From Bacteroidota bacterium (GTDB lineage Bacteria > Bacteroidota > Bacteroidia > Bacteroidales > DTGW01), in contig JAKPQD010000126.1 of assembly GCA_029572965.1 (NCBI GenBank), forward strand, positions 1 to 42,342: a stretch of DNA of 42,342 nucleotides, given 5' to 3'. The position numbers and the translations under genes are program-made. The notes below the pieces were generated by a model that saw nothing but the letters and a program-made list of their open reading frames with translations, did no database searches and was not told the origin of the DNA. Below are positions 26,151-33,453 of this stretch, piece after piece. The stretch's first letter is position 1. Each line of letters opens with the position of its first letter.

Positions 26151-27236
26151 TTAATAAATTTTAATTTCGAAAAGCTTGGGCCAGTTTTTTCCTGTAACAT
26201 AAAAATGACCATTATTGGGGTTATATGCGATGCCGTTCAATACATCGGTGTCGGGCTTTTTGTCAGATGGTTTTAAAAGTCCATTCATGTCAAGATATTC
26301 AACAATTTTGCCACTTGCAGGGTCTATAACTACTATTTTGTCTGTCATATATACGTTGGCATAAACAAGCCCATTTACATATTCAAGTTCATTTAGTTTA
26401 TCTACAGGGCCTGTGTTGTCATAAACTTCAACTTTGCTTATTACATCAAATGTTGAAGGTTCAATAGTGTATAAAAGGTTGCTGCCATCGGTCATTAGCA
26501 GTTTGTTACTTGAAGTTGCAAGCCCCCAACCTTCATTTATGCTGTAGTTTATTGTACGCTTTTGAGCAAAAGACTTTTTGTCATAGACAAAGCAAGTTCT
26601 TTCGCGCCAGGTAAGCTGGTATATTTCGTTATTGAGGATGGCTATACCTTCTGCAAAATATGAGTTGGGTAAAGCGCTGTTGTTTAAAGTTTCCCCGGTT
26701 TCAGGTTTTACAAGGCGCAGGGCAGATTTGCCATACTCACCGTCACTTTCGTAGAAAAAATCATTTTCGAAAATTAAACCTTGTGTGTAAGCTTCGGTAG
26801 AGTGAGGATATGTTTTTACAATTTTATATTGCTTTTTTTGGGGGACAATGTTGGAGAGCAGTTTAACATTGACAATGTTGGTTTGTTTTTTTAAGCCACC
26901 AATAAATACAACATATTCGATGGGTATAAATCCTGTTTTATTTTCGGGGAGCTTAATTTTGGCAGATAATTTGTTGATATCAATTGTTTGTTGTTCACTA
27001 CCATTGATATATACTTTGATAGAATCAATTTTTATAGTGTCTGCACTTTTTTTGAACGTCAGGTTAGTTTCTTCTCCGCAGGTGAATATTTGGCCGTTAT
27101 GTGGATATATGATTTGAAGGGCTGAAAAAGCATCATTATTATCATTATTTAGATTGAGTTCTGACGATTTTGGCTGCATCTGGCATTGACAAGTAATCAA
27201 TGCTATGCAAAAGCTGTAAAAAAATATTCCCTTCAT
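26151..27236 (-). CDS. Glutaminyl-peptide cyclotransferase (plant/bacterial type)
   Basis: Cyclises N-terminal glutamine to pyroglutamate on secreted proteins. The 361-residue product has a hydrophobic N-terminus (about 3-16) with cysteines at 16 and 18, so it is secreted or a lipoprotein, although the lipobox is weak. Residues about 40-130 look like an added Ig-like domain. The catalytic five-bladed propeller follows with the family signatures PHSTEAYTQGL, YESDGEYGKSALR, EGIAILNNEIYQLTWRE, GWGLATS and LNELEYVNGLVYANVYMTDKI. It is 6 bases behind the HAD-like gene. Some related T9SS cargo maturation in Bacteroidota uses such enzymes; that link is inference. Confidence 0.9.
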   Translation of the reverse strand: MKGIFFYSFCIALITCQCQMQPKSSELNLNNDNNDAFSALQIIYPHNGQIFTCGEETNLTFKKSADTIKIDSIKVYINGSEQQTIDINKLSAKIKLPENKTGFIPIEYVVFIGGLKKQTNIVNVKLLSNIVPQKKQYKIVKTYPHSTEAYTQGLIFENDFFYESDGEYGKSALRLVKPETGETLNNSALPNSYFAEGIAILNNEIYQLTWRERTCFVYDKKSFAQKRTINYSINEGWGLATSSNKLLMTDGSNLLYTIEPSTFDVISKVEVYDNTGPVDKLNELEYVNGLVYANVYMTDKIVVIDPASGKIVEYLDMNGLLKPSDKKPDTDVLNGIAYNPNNGHFYVTGKNWPKLFEIKIY

Positions 27237-27242
27237 GATGAA

Positions 27243-27638
27243 TTATTTAATAAAGCTGAAAAAATTTTTTTTCTTTTTGATTCTAACCCCGTTTTTGTCG
27301 TCAGGGTGGAGCATTTGATATATTTCGCCCCATCCCGGGAAACCTCCAATATTTCGGTCGTCAATAAAGATGTCGGCATCTATTTTGCGGCTTGAGGCAG
27401 CAGGGTCATACACTTCTTCCGGGTAGCTGGCATTGACGGCATAAAATGTTATGCCTTTTTTTTGACAAAAATCAACAGCTTCCTGTAGCAGGTCCCCACT
27501 CCTGAAAGTCCACAAAATAAGCAGGTGGCCTTGTTGCTGAAGCATTTTGAGTGTGCTAAAGGCAAAAGGTATTTCTTTGCCGATAGCAGGGTAGGCATGT
27601 TCAACAATAGTCCCGTCAAAATCAATGGCAATTTTCAT
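27243..27638 (-). CDS. HAD-like hydrolase
   Basis: A 131-residue small HAD-fold protein from the ATG at 27638. The nucleophile motif IAIDFDGTIVEH gives D6 and D8. A threonine follows in LLILWTFRSGDLL, and the acidic third motif is DIFIDDRNIGG. There is no cap domain, like the minimal phosphatases of the BT0820 type. The longer in-frame start at 27671 would add MFTFAAHTKLF upstream of a canonical start, so I reject it. It is transcribed with the cyclotransferase and is divergent from the zinc peptidase. The substrate is unknown. Confidence 0.85.
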   Translation of the reverse strand: MKIAIDFDGTIVEHAYPAIGKEIPFAFSTLKMLQQQGHLLILWTFRSGDLLQEAVDFCQKKGITFYAVNASYPEEVYDPAASSRKIDADIFIDDRNIGGFPGWGEIYQMLHPDDKNGVRIKKKKNFFSFIK

Positions 27639-27703
27639 AAAAAGCTTTGTGTGAGCAGCAAATGTAAACAAAAGTTTTGGTTAACCAATGTTAAAAAAGC
27701 TGC

Positions 27704-27732
27704 CAAAATTACACGTGAATAAACTTGGCAAA
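27704..27732 (-). promoter_or_regulatory. Candidate promoter of the HAD/cyclotransferase pair
   Basis: On the minus strand TTTG (27729-27732), a 17-base spacer and TAATTTTG (27704-27711) fit the relaxed Bacteroidota promoter. Its -33 region is next to that of the divergent zinc-peptidase promoter. Confidence 0.6.
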
Positions 27733-27743
27733 GAAATTGTTGT

Positions 27744-27751
27744 TAATTTTG
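27744..27751 (+). promoter_or_regulatory. -7 box of the zinc-peptidase gene (TAATTTTG)
   Basis: An exact TAnnTTTG match lies 15 bases upstream of the ATG at 27767. It rules out the longer start at 27725, which would sit upstream of the promoter. A TTG at 27725-27727 could be the -33 element with a 16-base spacer. Confidence 0.65.
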
Positions 27752-27766
27752 AAAAAAAATAAAACT

Positions 27767-28453
27767 ATGTATTGGATAATTTTAATTCTCTCGATTGGGT
27801 TTAGCTGGTATATTGGATGGAAGCTAAAGAAAAGATTTAAGGAATACTCTGAGATAACTCTTGCACAAAACCTGAGTGGTAAAGACGTGGCCGAAAAGAT
27901 GCTGCGTGATAACGGAATAACAGACGTGAAAGTTATTTCGGTTGAAGGTGAGCTTACCGACCATTACAACCCTATTAACAAAACGGTAAATCTTAGCCCG
28001 GATGTTTATTATGGACGTAATGTTTCGGCGGCGGCTGTTGCAGCTCATGAATGTGGGCATGCTATTCAACATGCGCATTCTTATGCCTGGCTTACAATGC
28101 GCTCTAAGCTCGTTCCGTTGCAGAATGTAAGTGCTCAGGTTATCAATGCTGTCTTTATTATTATGTTTATTGGTTCATTTTTTGTGCATGGTTTATTTCC
28201 TTTAGCATTGCCAATTATTATCTTTTGTTATTTTATTTTTACTGTATTTGCATTTATTACTTTGCCTGTAGAAATGGATGCCAGCAGAAGGGCATTGGTA
28301 TGGTTGTCAAGTACCAATATTACCAATGATTACATGCATAGTAAAGCCGAAGATGCTTTGAAATGGGCAGCCCGGACATATTTAGTTGCTGCATTGTCAT
28401 CATTGTCTATGTTGATTTACTATGTGATGGTGTACTTAAGCAATAGGGATTAA
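27767..28453 (+). CDS. YugP-type membrane zinc metallopeptidase
   Basis: A 228-residue membrane protein of the Zn_peptidase_2 (PF04298, YugP) family. It opens with a membrane helix (MYWIILILSIGFSW), then a cytosolic or peripheral catalytic part with HECGH (H94, E95, H98; an HExxH site) inside VAAHECGHAIQHAHSY. Two further hydrophobic segments lie at about 120-165 and one near the C-terminus (about 200-222). The family motif VEMDASRRAL follows the middle helices and can supply the third metal ligand. The natural substrate is unknown. A terminator follows 21 bases after the stop codon. Confidence 0.9.
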   Translation: MYWIILILSIGFSWYIGWKLKKRFKEYSEITLAQNLSGKDVAEKMLRDNGITDVKVISVEGELTDHYNPINKTVNLSPDVYYGRNVSAAAVAAHECGHAIQHAHSYAWLTMRSKLVPLQNVSAQVINAVFIIMFIGSFFVHGLFPLALPIIIFCYFIFTVFAFITLPVEMDASRRALVWLSSTNITNDYMHSKAEDALKWAARTYLVAALSSLSMLIYYVMVYLSNRD

Positions 28454-28474
28454 TAAAAGTTGTACATATTGTTG

Positions 28475-28508
28475 AAATGCGGAATTTTATAAAGATTCCG
28501 CATTTTTT
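28475..28508 (+). terminator. Terminator after the zinc-peptidase gene
   Basis: An 11-bp stem, AAATGCGGAAT and ATTCCGCATTT, with a 9-base loop runs directly into a T tract. Confidence 0.88.
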
Positions 28509-28528
28509 GTAAAATTTTTAAAAAAAGA

Positions 28529-28559
28529 TTTGCAGATTTATAAAACTGGTTTACCTTTG
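28529..28559 (+). promoter_or_regulatory. Promoter of tRNA-Val
   Basis: TTTG (28529-28532), a 19-base spacer and TACCTTTG (28552-28559) match the full consensus. They end 19 bases before the tRNA. This is the best promoter in the window. Confidence 0.85.
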
Positions 28560-28578
28560 CAGCGCTTTAACAGCAAAA

Positions 28579-28656
28579 GGGAGATTAGCTCAGTTGGTTC
28601 AGAGCACCTGCCTTACAAGCAGGGGGTCACAGGTTCGACCCCTGTATCTCCCACCA
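28579..28656 (+). tRNA. tRNA-Val (anticodon TAC)
   Basis: The acceptor stem GGGAGAT pairs with ATCTCCC (28646-28652), discriminator A is at 28653 and CCA is encoded at 28654-28656. The D-arm sequence AGCTCAGTTGGTTCAGAGC is standard. The anticodon stem CCTGC/GCAGG holds the loop CTTACAA, so the anticodon is TAC (28614-28616). The T-arm reads GGTTCGACC. It has its own promoter and terminator. Confidence 0.97.
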
Positions 28657-28663
28657 AAAAGAC

Positions 28664-28697
28664 AAGGCTTTCAGGATTATTTCCGGAGGCCTTTTTT
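28664..28697 (+). terminator. Terminator after tRNA-Val
   Basis: AAGGCTTTCAGGA pairs with TCCGGAGGCCTT (two G-U pairs and one mismatch), followed by a T run. Confidence 0.75.
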
Positions 28698-28845
28698 CAT
28701 GTTATTTGCGCACCATTTTCACACAAACTTTTTTAGCCTCATGTAAATATAGTTTTGTTAAACAATTAAACCCAAATTAACCATATAGTTCGGCTTTAAA
28801 AAACTTCCTAATGATTAATTTGGGATAATTATGTTGTCATTAACT

Positions 28846-28893
28846 AAAAAAAGGCTGTGTTTTTGGCGTTTTATAGCTTTTTTACACAGCCTT
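28846..28893 (-). terminator. Terminator of the chemosensory operon
   Basis: A 10-bp perfect stem, AAGGCTGTGT and ACACAGCCTT, has a 23-base loop. The plus-strand A run before it gives a T run on the minus strand. It lies 33 bases beyond the MCP stop codon. Between it and the stop codon are short CAGCCTT and TTTAGGG repeats. Confidence 0.75.
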
Positions 28894-28925
28894 CAGCCTT
28901 CAGGGTTTAGGGTTTAGGTTTAGGC

Positions 28926-31712
28926 TTAGTATTTAACAAATTCATCATTGTTGGTTTCAAAGTTCAAATCGTTGCCATTAAGATTGAAGGAATTGTCAGC
29001 AAAAGCTTCTTGGCGTTGATTGTAAACATAGCTTTTGTTGAATTCTCTTTTTTCGCTGCCATTGCCACCTGTACTCTTGATTTGGGTTTGTGTTTTTTTG
29101 GAGCTGTAATGCCCATGAGTGTCATGTGCTGTTTTAAAGAAAGAGATGACCTCTTTGAGTTGTTCGGCTTGGCTGGCAAGCTCTTCAGCGCTCGAAGACA
29201 TTTCTTCTGCAGCTGCAGCATTTTTTTGGGTTACGGCATTGAGCTGCATAACGGCATTGTTGACTTGGTTAGCGCCGGCATTTTGTTCCATACTGGCAGC
29301 AGCTATTTCTTGCACCAGGACTGCTGTTTTTTGGATGTCGGGTACAATTTTTGTTAAAAGTTTGCCAGATTCATCTGCTATTTTTACACTTGATTTGGAG
29401 AGTTCGTTGATTTCTTTGGCTGCTGCCTGACTGTTTTCTGCAAGTTTGCGGACTTCTGCAGCTACTACGGCAAAGCCTTTCCCTTGTTCGCCTGCACGGG
29501 CTGCTTCAATTGCTGCATTGATGGCGAGAAGGTCTGTCTTTTCAGCTATTTCTCCAATAATGCTTATTTTGTCAGCAATTTTCTTCATAGCGTCCACGGT
29601 AATGGTTACGGCTTTGTTGCCTTCGCTAATGTCTGTTGAAGCCTGGAGTGCAATTTTTTCTGTTTGTCTTGCGTTGTCTGTATTTTGGTTGATGTTTGAA
29701 ACCATCTGTTCCATGCTTGAAGATACTTCTTCGGTGCTTGAGGCCTGTTCGGTGCTGCCTTCAGAAATTTGAATGGCTACAGATTGAAGCGCCTGGCTTG
29801 CATTTACTATGTTTTCGATAGCTACTTTAAAGTCGCCTATCATCTTCGAGTTGGATTTTACCATTTCATCCAAAGCTGCCATTAATTCATCGTGTTCAGA
29901 CCTTTTTTGCAAACTAATTGTTAAATCTCCTTTTGCTACCAGCTTTGCTTTGTCAATGATTTCATTATTGGCTCGAATAAGGGTGTTTAGATTGTTTTTA
30001 ATTGCGTTGAAATCTCCATTGTAACTGTCTGTTATTACTGAAGGATTATCTCCTTTTGAAATGCGTTCTACGTATTCGGCTGCCACATTAAGAGGGCCAA
30101 TAACTGCATCAAGTGTGTCGTTTACGCCTTTAACCATTTCGAACCAATCACCTTTATATTTGCCAGCATCTGCTCTGGTCGATAAACGGCCTTCTACAGC
30201 TGCGCTAGAGAGAATTCGGACATCTCCTGTAACATTCTTTAGGTTTTTGCGGAGACCTTCAATAGTGTCATTTATAAAGGCTTTCTTTCCTGGGAATCTT
30301 TCAAGTTCAGCTTCAAAATTTCCTTCTCCAAATTGGTTTACACAGGCCATAGCTTTTTTCTTAACGGTAATGTGCCCTGCTACCATTTTGTTTACACCAT
30401 CAGCCATATTTCTGTATGCATTGTCAAACTTTGAAATGTCCATGGTTACATCTATGTCGCCCAGATCATGTTGTTGCGACATATGGCTCATTTCACTTAC
30501 CAAACCATTTAGATTGTCGATACAAAGGTTCAGGTTGTTTTTAATTTCGTTGAAGTCGCCATTGTAATTGTCTGTAATCTTAGAAGGTATATTGCCCTTA
30601 GCAATACGGTCGACATATTCGGCAGCTACATTGAGAGGCCCGATAACGGCATCTAATGTGTCATTTACGCCTTTTACTATTTTAGCAAAGTCTCCATCAT
30701 GTTTTGAAGCATCTGCACGAGTGGCTAATTTACCTTCAATAGCAGCGGTTGATAACATATTAGCGTCGATAATGAGCATGTTAATAGCGTCAATACAGGC
30801 GTTGAGATTGTTTTTAATTTCGTTGAAATCACCATGATAGGTATCTGTGATTTTTGCCGGAACATTACCTTTTGATATTCTGTCAATATATTCAGCAGCT
30901 ACATTTAACGGGCCTATTACTGCGTCTAAGGTGTTGTTGAGTCCAATTATAATACCTCGAAATTCCGGATTAATTTTTTCAGGATCGCCACGTGTAGAAA
31001 GTTTGCCTTCTACTGCTGCCTCAGAAAGCTCTGTGGTTGTTTTTAAAACTGATTTAATTATGTTTTGAATATTGTTTGCAATGATAAAGCCCAAAATAAC
31101 TGATAATGCAATTACTATTAAAATTAAAGTAATCATAAAATTTGTTGCACTATTTGTTATTGCTTTGTTATTATCCGCCTCTTTTTTAGCTAAGTCAGTT
31201 TTTAGTTCCTGAAGCTTGTCAACGGCTTTTTGGCATTCATCATTTGCAATTTTCATTTTACCTTTCATCAATGCTAAAGCTTCTTCTTTTTTATTATTTT
31301 TCATAAAGGTTTTAACGTTTTCAATCTCAGCAATATAATTATTAAATGCTGTTATCAAGTTATTGAACACGACTTTGCCTTCATTGGTAAGTAAAGTTTC
31401 TTCAATTGGTTTTGCATTTTCGAAGAACAAAACTTTAAGTTCATCAATTCTTTTGAAATATTTCTCTCTGTCAGACTCTGAATCTGAATAAACTGCGTCT
31501 CTTACATTTACCCTTACTCTTTGAAAATAGGAAGCAACTTCAACAACATAGCTCAGAGGAACTGTCATTTTTTCATATAGTTGTGTACTAGCATCATCCA
31601 CCTGATGCAGTCTTGTAATGCCCGTATAGCCTATTAAACCTGCTAATAAGGAAACAATAATAAAGCTACTAAGTAACTTTGTCCTAATTTTCATGTTTTG
31701 TAACCAATTCAT
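28926..31712 (-). CDS. Methyl-accepting chemotaxis protein with repeated HAMP-like modules
   Basis: Transmembrane receptor that controls CheA through CheW. The 928 residues have helix 1 (about 13-31), an extracytoplasmic four-helix-type sensor (about 32-190, [22 protein letters not shown]), helix 2 (about 186-211) and a long linker (about 220-640). In the linker the unit [21 protein letters not shown] occurs three times, at about residues 257, 347 and 528, each followed by [11 protein letters not shown]-type helices. These are poly-HAMP-like units. The signalling domain has the conserved tip [34 protein letters not shown] (split, about 725-760). The C-terminal tail is polar and lacks the NWETF-type CheR-docking pentapeptide. 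It is the last gene of the chemosensory operon, 26 bases after the MBL gene. Confidence 0.93.
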   Translation of the reverse strand: MNWLQNMKIRTKLLSSFIIVSLLAGLIGYTGITRLHQVDDASTQLYEKMTVPLSYVVEVASYFQRVRVNVRDAVYSDSESDREKYFKRIDELKVLFFENAKPIEETLLTNEGKVVFNNLITAFNNYIAEIENVKTFMKNNKKEEALALMKGKMKIANDECQKAVDKLQELKTDLAKKEADNNKAITNSATNFMITLILIVIALSVILGFIIANNIQNIIKSVLKTTTELSEAAVEGKLSTRGDPEKINPEFRGIIIGLNNTLDAVIGPLNVAAEYIDRISKGNVPAKITDTYHGDFNEIKNNLNACIDAINMLIIDANMLSTAAIEGKLATRADASKHDGDFAKIVKGVNDTLDAVIGPLNVAAEYVDRIAKGNIPSKITDNYNGDFNEIKNNLNLCIDNLNGLVSEMSHMSQQHDLGDIDVTMDISKFDNAYRNMADGVNKMVAGHITVKKKAMACVNQFGEGNFEAELERFPGKKAFINDTIEGLRKNLKNVTGDVRILSSAAVEGRLSTRADAGKYKGDWFEMVKGVNDTLDAVIGPLNVAAEYVERISKGDNPSVITDSYNGDFNAIKNNLNTLIRANNEIIDKAKLVAKGDLTISLQKRSEHDELMAALDEMVKSNSKMIGDFKVAIENIVNASQALQSVAIQISEGSTEQASSTEEVSSSMEQMVSNINQNTDNARQTEKIALQASTDISEGNKAVTITVDAMKKIADKISIIGEIAEKTDLLAINAAIEAARAGEQGKGFAVVAAEVRKLAENSQAAAKEINELSKSSVKIADESGKLLTKIVPDIQKTAVLVQEIAAASMEQNAGANQVNNAVMQLNAVTQKNAAAAEEMSSSAEELASQAEQLKEVISFFKTAHDTHGHYSSKKTQTQIKSTGGNGSEKREFNKSYVYNQRQEAFADNSFNLNGNDLNFETNNDEFVKY

Positions 31713-31738
31713 AAGTCTTATTTTTTAATTATTAATTA

Positions 31739-32353
31739 TTAAAAGTCATCATTGTTGTTGCATTCGTGAATCTGAAAAGTGTTTTTTTTCTTAATTTGGA
31801 ATTTCTTAGTTTTGAAATCTATCATGTTTCCATGCCCAGGATAAAGCTTGTTAACTTTTTTGCTGCAAAGCCTTTTTAAGATTTGGTCATTGGCTTCTTC
31901 TAATTCGGTATTGTCAAATTCTATTGGAAATGTTGTGTCTCCGGAAAACAAAACTGAATCTTCTTCGCAATAAAGACAAATAGAATCATAGCTGTGAGCT
32001 GTAATATGAAATATTTCAAAGTGCTTTTCTCCAATTTTAATCGTTTCACCATCAGTCAATTGTTTTTGTACTCCTTGTATATGCTTGTTAAAGGCATAAA
32101 CGTGGGGATTGTACATCTCAATAATTTTTGGAAGAAGTGCCGTATGGTCAGAATGGCTGTGTGTTAAGATTACCTGATCAATTTTTCTTTTCCCCAAACC
32201 AGTATTTATGCTTTCAATCTGAGCGATGATCTCTTTGTCGCAACCAACATCAATAAGCGTATTTACATCGTCCAAAGCATTCCATTCACCAAGTACAAGG
32301 AAGGCATTAGATGTGTAAATTTTACTGTTTTGAGTGAGGTTCATGATTTTCAT
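31739..32353 (-). CDS. Metallo-beta-lactamase-fold hydrolase in the chemosensory operon
   Basis: A 204-residue single-domain MBL protein (an alternative start at 32344 removes three residues). The full dinuclear site is present: HSHSDH (H65, H67, D69, H70), H120 in ITAHSYDS, D139 in FSGDT and H174 in PGHGN. The second ligand is histidine, not the glutamate of flavodiiron-type (ODP) sensors, so a hydrolase-like zinc or iron site is expected. It starts 2 bases after cheR and ends 26 bases before the MCP gene, an unusual place for an MBL protein. A sensory or signal-degrading role is inferred from location only. Confidence 0.85.
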   Translation of the reverse strand: MKIMNLTQNSKIYTSNAFLVLGEWNALDDVNTLIDVGCDKEIIAQIESINTGLGKRKIDQVILTHSHSDHTALLPKIIEMYNPHVYAFNKHIQGVQKQLTDGETIKIGEKHFEIFHITAHSYDSICLYCEEDSVLFSGDTTFPIEFDNTELEEANDQILKRLCSKKVNKLYPGHGNMIDFKTKKFQIKKKNTFQIHECNNNDDF

Positions 32354-32355
32354 TT

Positions 32356-32961
32356 TTATATTTTTTCATGTAACTGAGCATAATCAAGCATTTTCCTGTA
32401 TTTACCTTTTAGTTCTTCTGGCATTGATTGTGTGTTTTCCATTACCAGCAAACCGCCGGGGAGAAGCATGTCATGATACATGGATAAAACGTCTAGCCTT
32501 TGTTCATAATTAAAATGAAGTAATACGTTTTTGCATATTATCATGCTATAATCTGAGCGCAGCGGCTTTAATGATAGTAAATCGTATTTCTGGAAATTTA
32601 CTAATGCTCTAAGATGCTCAATTACTCTGTAGTGAACATTATCTCCTATAGGGGTGAAATATTTTTCAAGAAACCCTTCGGGCAGTCTTTCTAAATGGTC
32701 TTTATGGTAAACAGCTTCGGTGACAGTTTTCCCAAAATCAACATTTTCGTTATCAATATCGATGGCATGAATTTTTACATTTCTTAAAGCGAACTTACCC
32801 ATATGCTCTGCCAGAATAATTGCAAATGTGTATGTTTCCATACCCATTGCGCATCCAGCATTTAGAATATGTATGTTTGTTCGTCCCATTACCATTGGTA
32901 CCAGTTTTTGAACTGCTTGTGTAAGTATTTGATCGTCTCGAAAAAAGAATGTAAATGCCAT
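32356..32961 (-). CDS. Short CheR-like protein methyltransferase
   Basis: Predicted S-adenosylmethionine-dependent methyltransferase of receptor glutamates. The 201 residues cover only the catalytic Rossmann domain: the SAM loop ILNAGCAMGMETYTFAIIL (about 33-51), IHAIDIDNENVDFG, YHKDHLERLP, IICKNVLLHFNYEQR and LLPGGLLVMENTQ. Usual CheR proteins have about 275 residues with an N-terminal helical domain, absent here. The loop reads CAMGME where canonical members have CSTGEE, so activity is uncertain. It sits between cheW (16-base gap) and the MBL gene (2-base gap). No cheB is present in the window. Confidence 0.85.
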   Translation of the reverse strand: MAFTFFFRDDQILTQAVQKLVPMVMGRTNIHILNAGCAMGMETYTFAIILAEHMGKFALRNVKIHAIDIDNENVDFGKTVTEAVYHKDHLERLPEGFLEKYFTPIGDNVHYRVIEHLRALVNFQKYDLLSLKPLRSDYSMIICKNVLLHFNYEQRLDVLSMYHDMLLPGGLLVMENTQSMPEELKGKYRKMLDYAQLHEKI

Positions 32962-32977
32962 AATCGATGATGATGTT

Positions 32978-33442
32978 TTAAGCTTCAGCTATTTCAACCA
33001 TTGCCCTAACCTCATCAAGGGAAAATACCTTCTCAACATCAAGGAGCATAATGAAGTCATTGTTTAATTTATAAATTCCGAGCAGGAAGTCAGAGTTGAA
33101 ATCTTTGCTCATTGCTGGTACAGGTTTTATCTCCTTTTCGTCAAAAGTGATTACGTCTTTAACCCTGTCAACAATAACTCCAATATGGAATATGTCTTCG
33201 TTTTTGGTTAAATCAAGGACAATGATTACATAGGACTCGTCCTCAGGCCTATCCTGCAAGTTGAATTTTTTTCTCGATTCAAAAACCGGCACTACTTCGC
33301 CTCTGAAATTGATAATTCCTTTGATAAAATCAGGAGTGTTTGGTACATGTGTGATTCTTTGTTTTTCAAGTACTTCCAATACTTTTATGACATTAAAAGC
33401 ATAAAGCTCGTTATGAACGATAAATGATAAATAAGTATCCAT
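32978..33442 (-). CDS. cheW: Chemotaxis coupling protein CheW
   Basis: A 154-residue CheW-domain protein that links receptors to CheA at the inner-membrane array. The fold runs through LSFIVHNELYAFNVIKVLEVLE, ITHVPNTPDFIKGIINFRGEVVPVFESRKKF (the conserved NFRG turn) and IGVIVDRVKDVITFDEKEI near residue 105. The length is standard. It lies 11 bases after cheA and 16 bases before cheR, in one operon. Confidence 0.94.
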   Translation of the reverse strand: MDTYLSFIVHNELYAFNVIKVLEVLEKQRITHVPNTPDFIKGIINFRGEVVPVFESRKKFNLQDRPEDESYVIIVLDLTKNEDIFHIGVIVDRVKDVITFDEKEIKPVPAMSKDFNSDFLLGIYKLNNDFIMLLDVEKVFSLDEVRAMVEIAEA

Positions 33443-33453
33443 AGTTTTATGAT

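Noticed and set aside
28886-28925. Short repeats CAGCCTT x2 and telomere-like TTTAGGG/TTTAGG units after the MCP stop codon
   Set aside because: Only two or three copies, next to a terminator stem with the same CAGCCTT. They are most likely slippage products, not a functional array or telomere.
29010-31068. Plus-strand ORFs of 70-170 residues across the MCP gene
   Set aside because: They are antisense shadows caused by the low stop density opposite a long repetitive coding region; their sequences have no family features.
31739-32353. ODP-type diiron oxygen sensor of chemotaxis
   Set aside because: The site reads HxHxDH, while flavodiiron-like ODP proteins have HxExDH. The location is suggestive but the residue pattern is that of a standard MBL.
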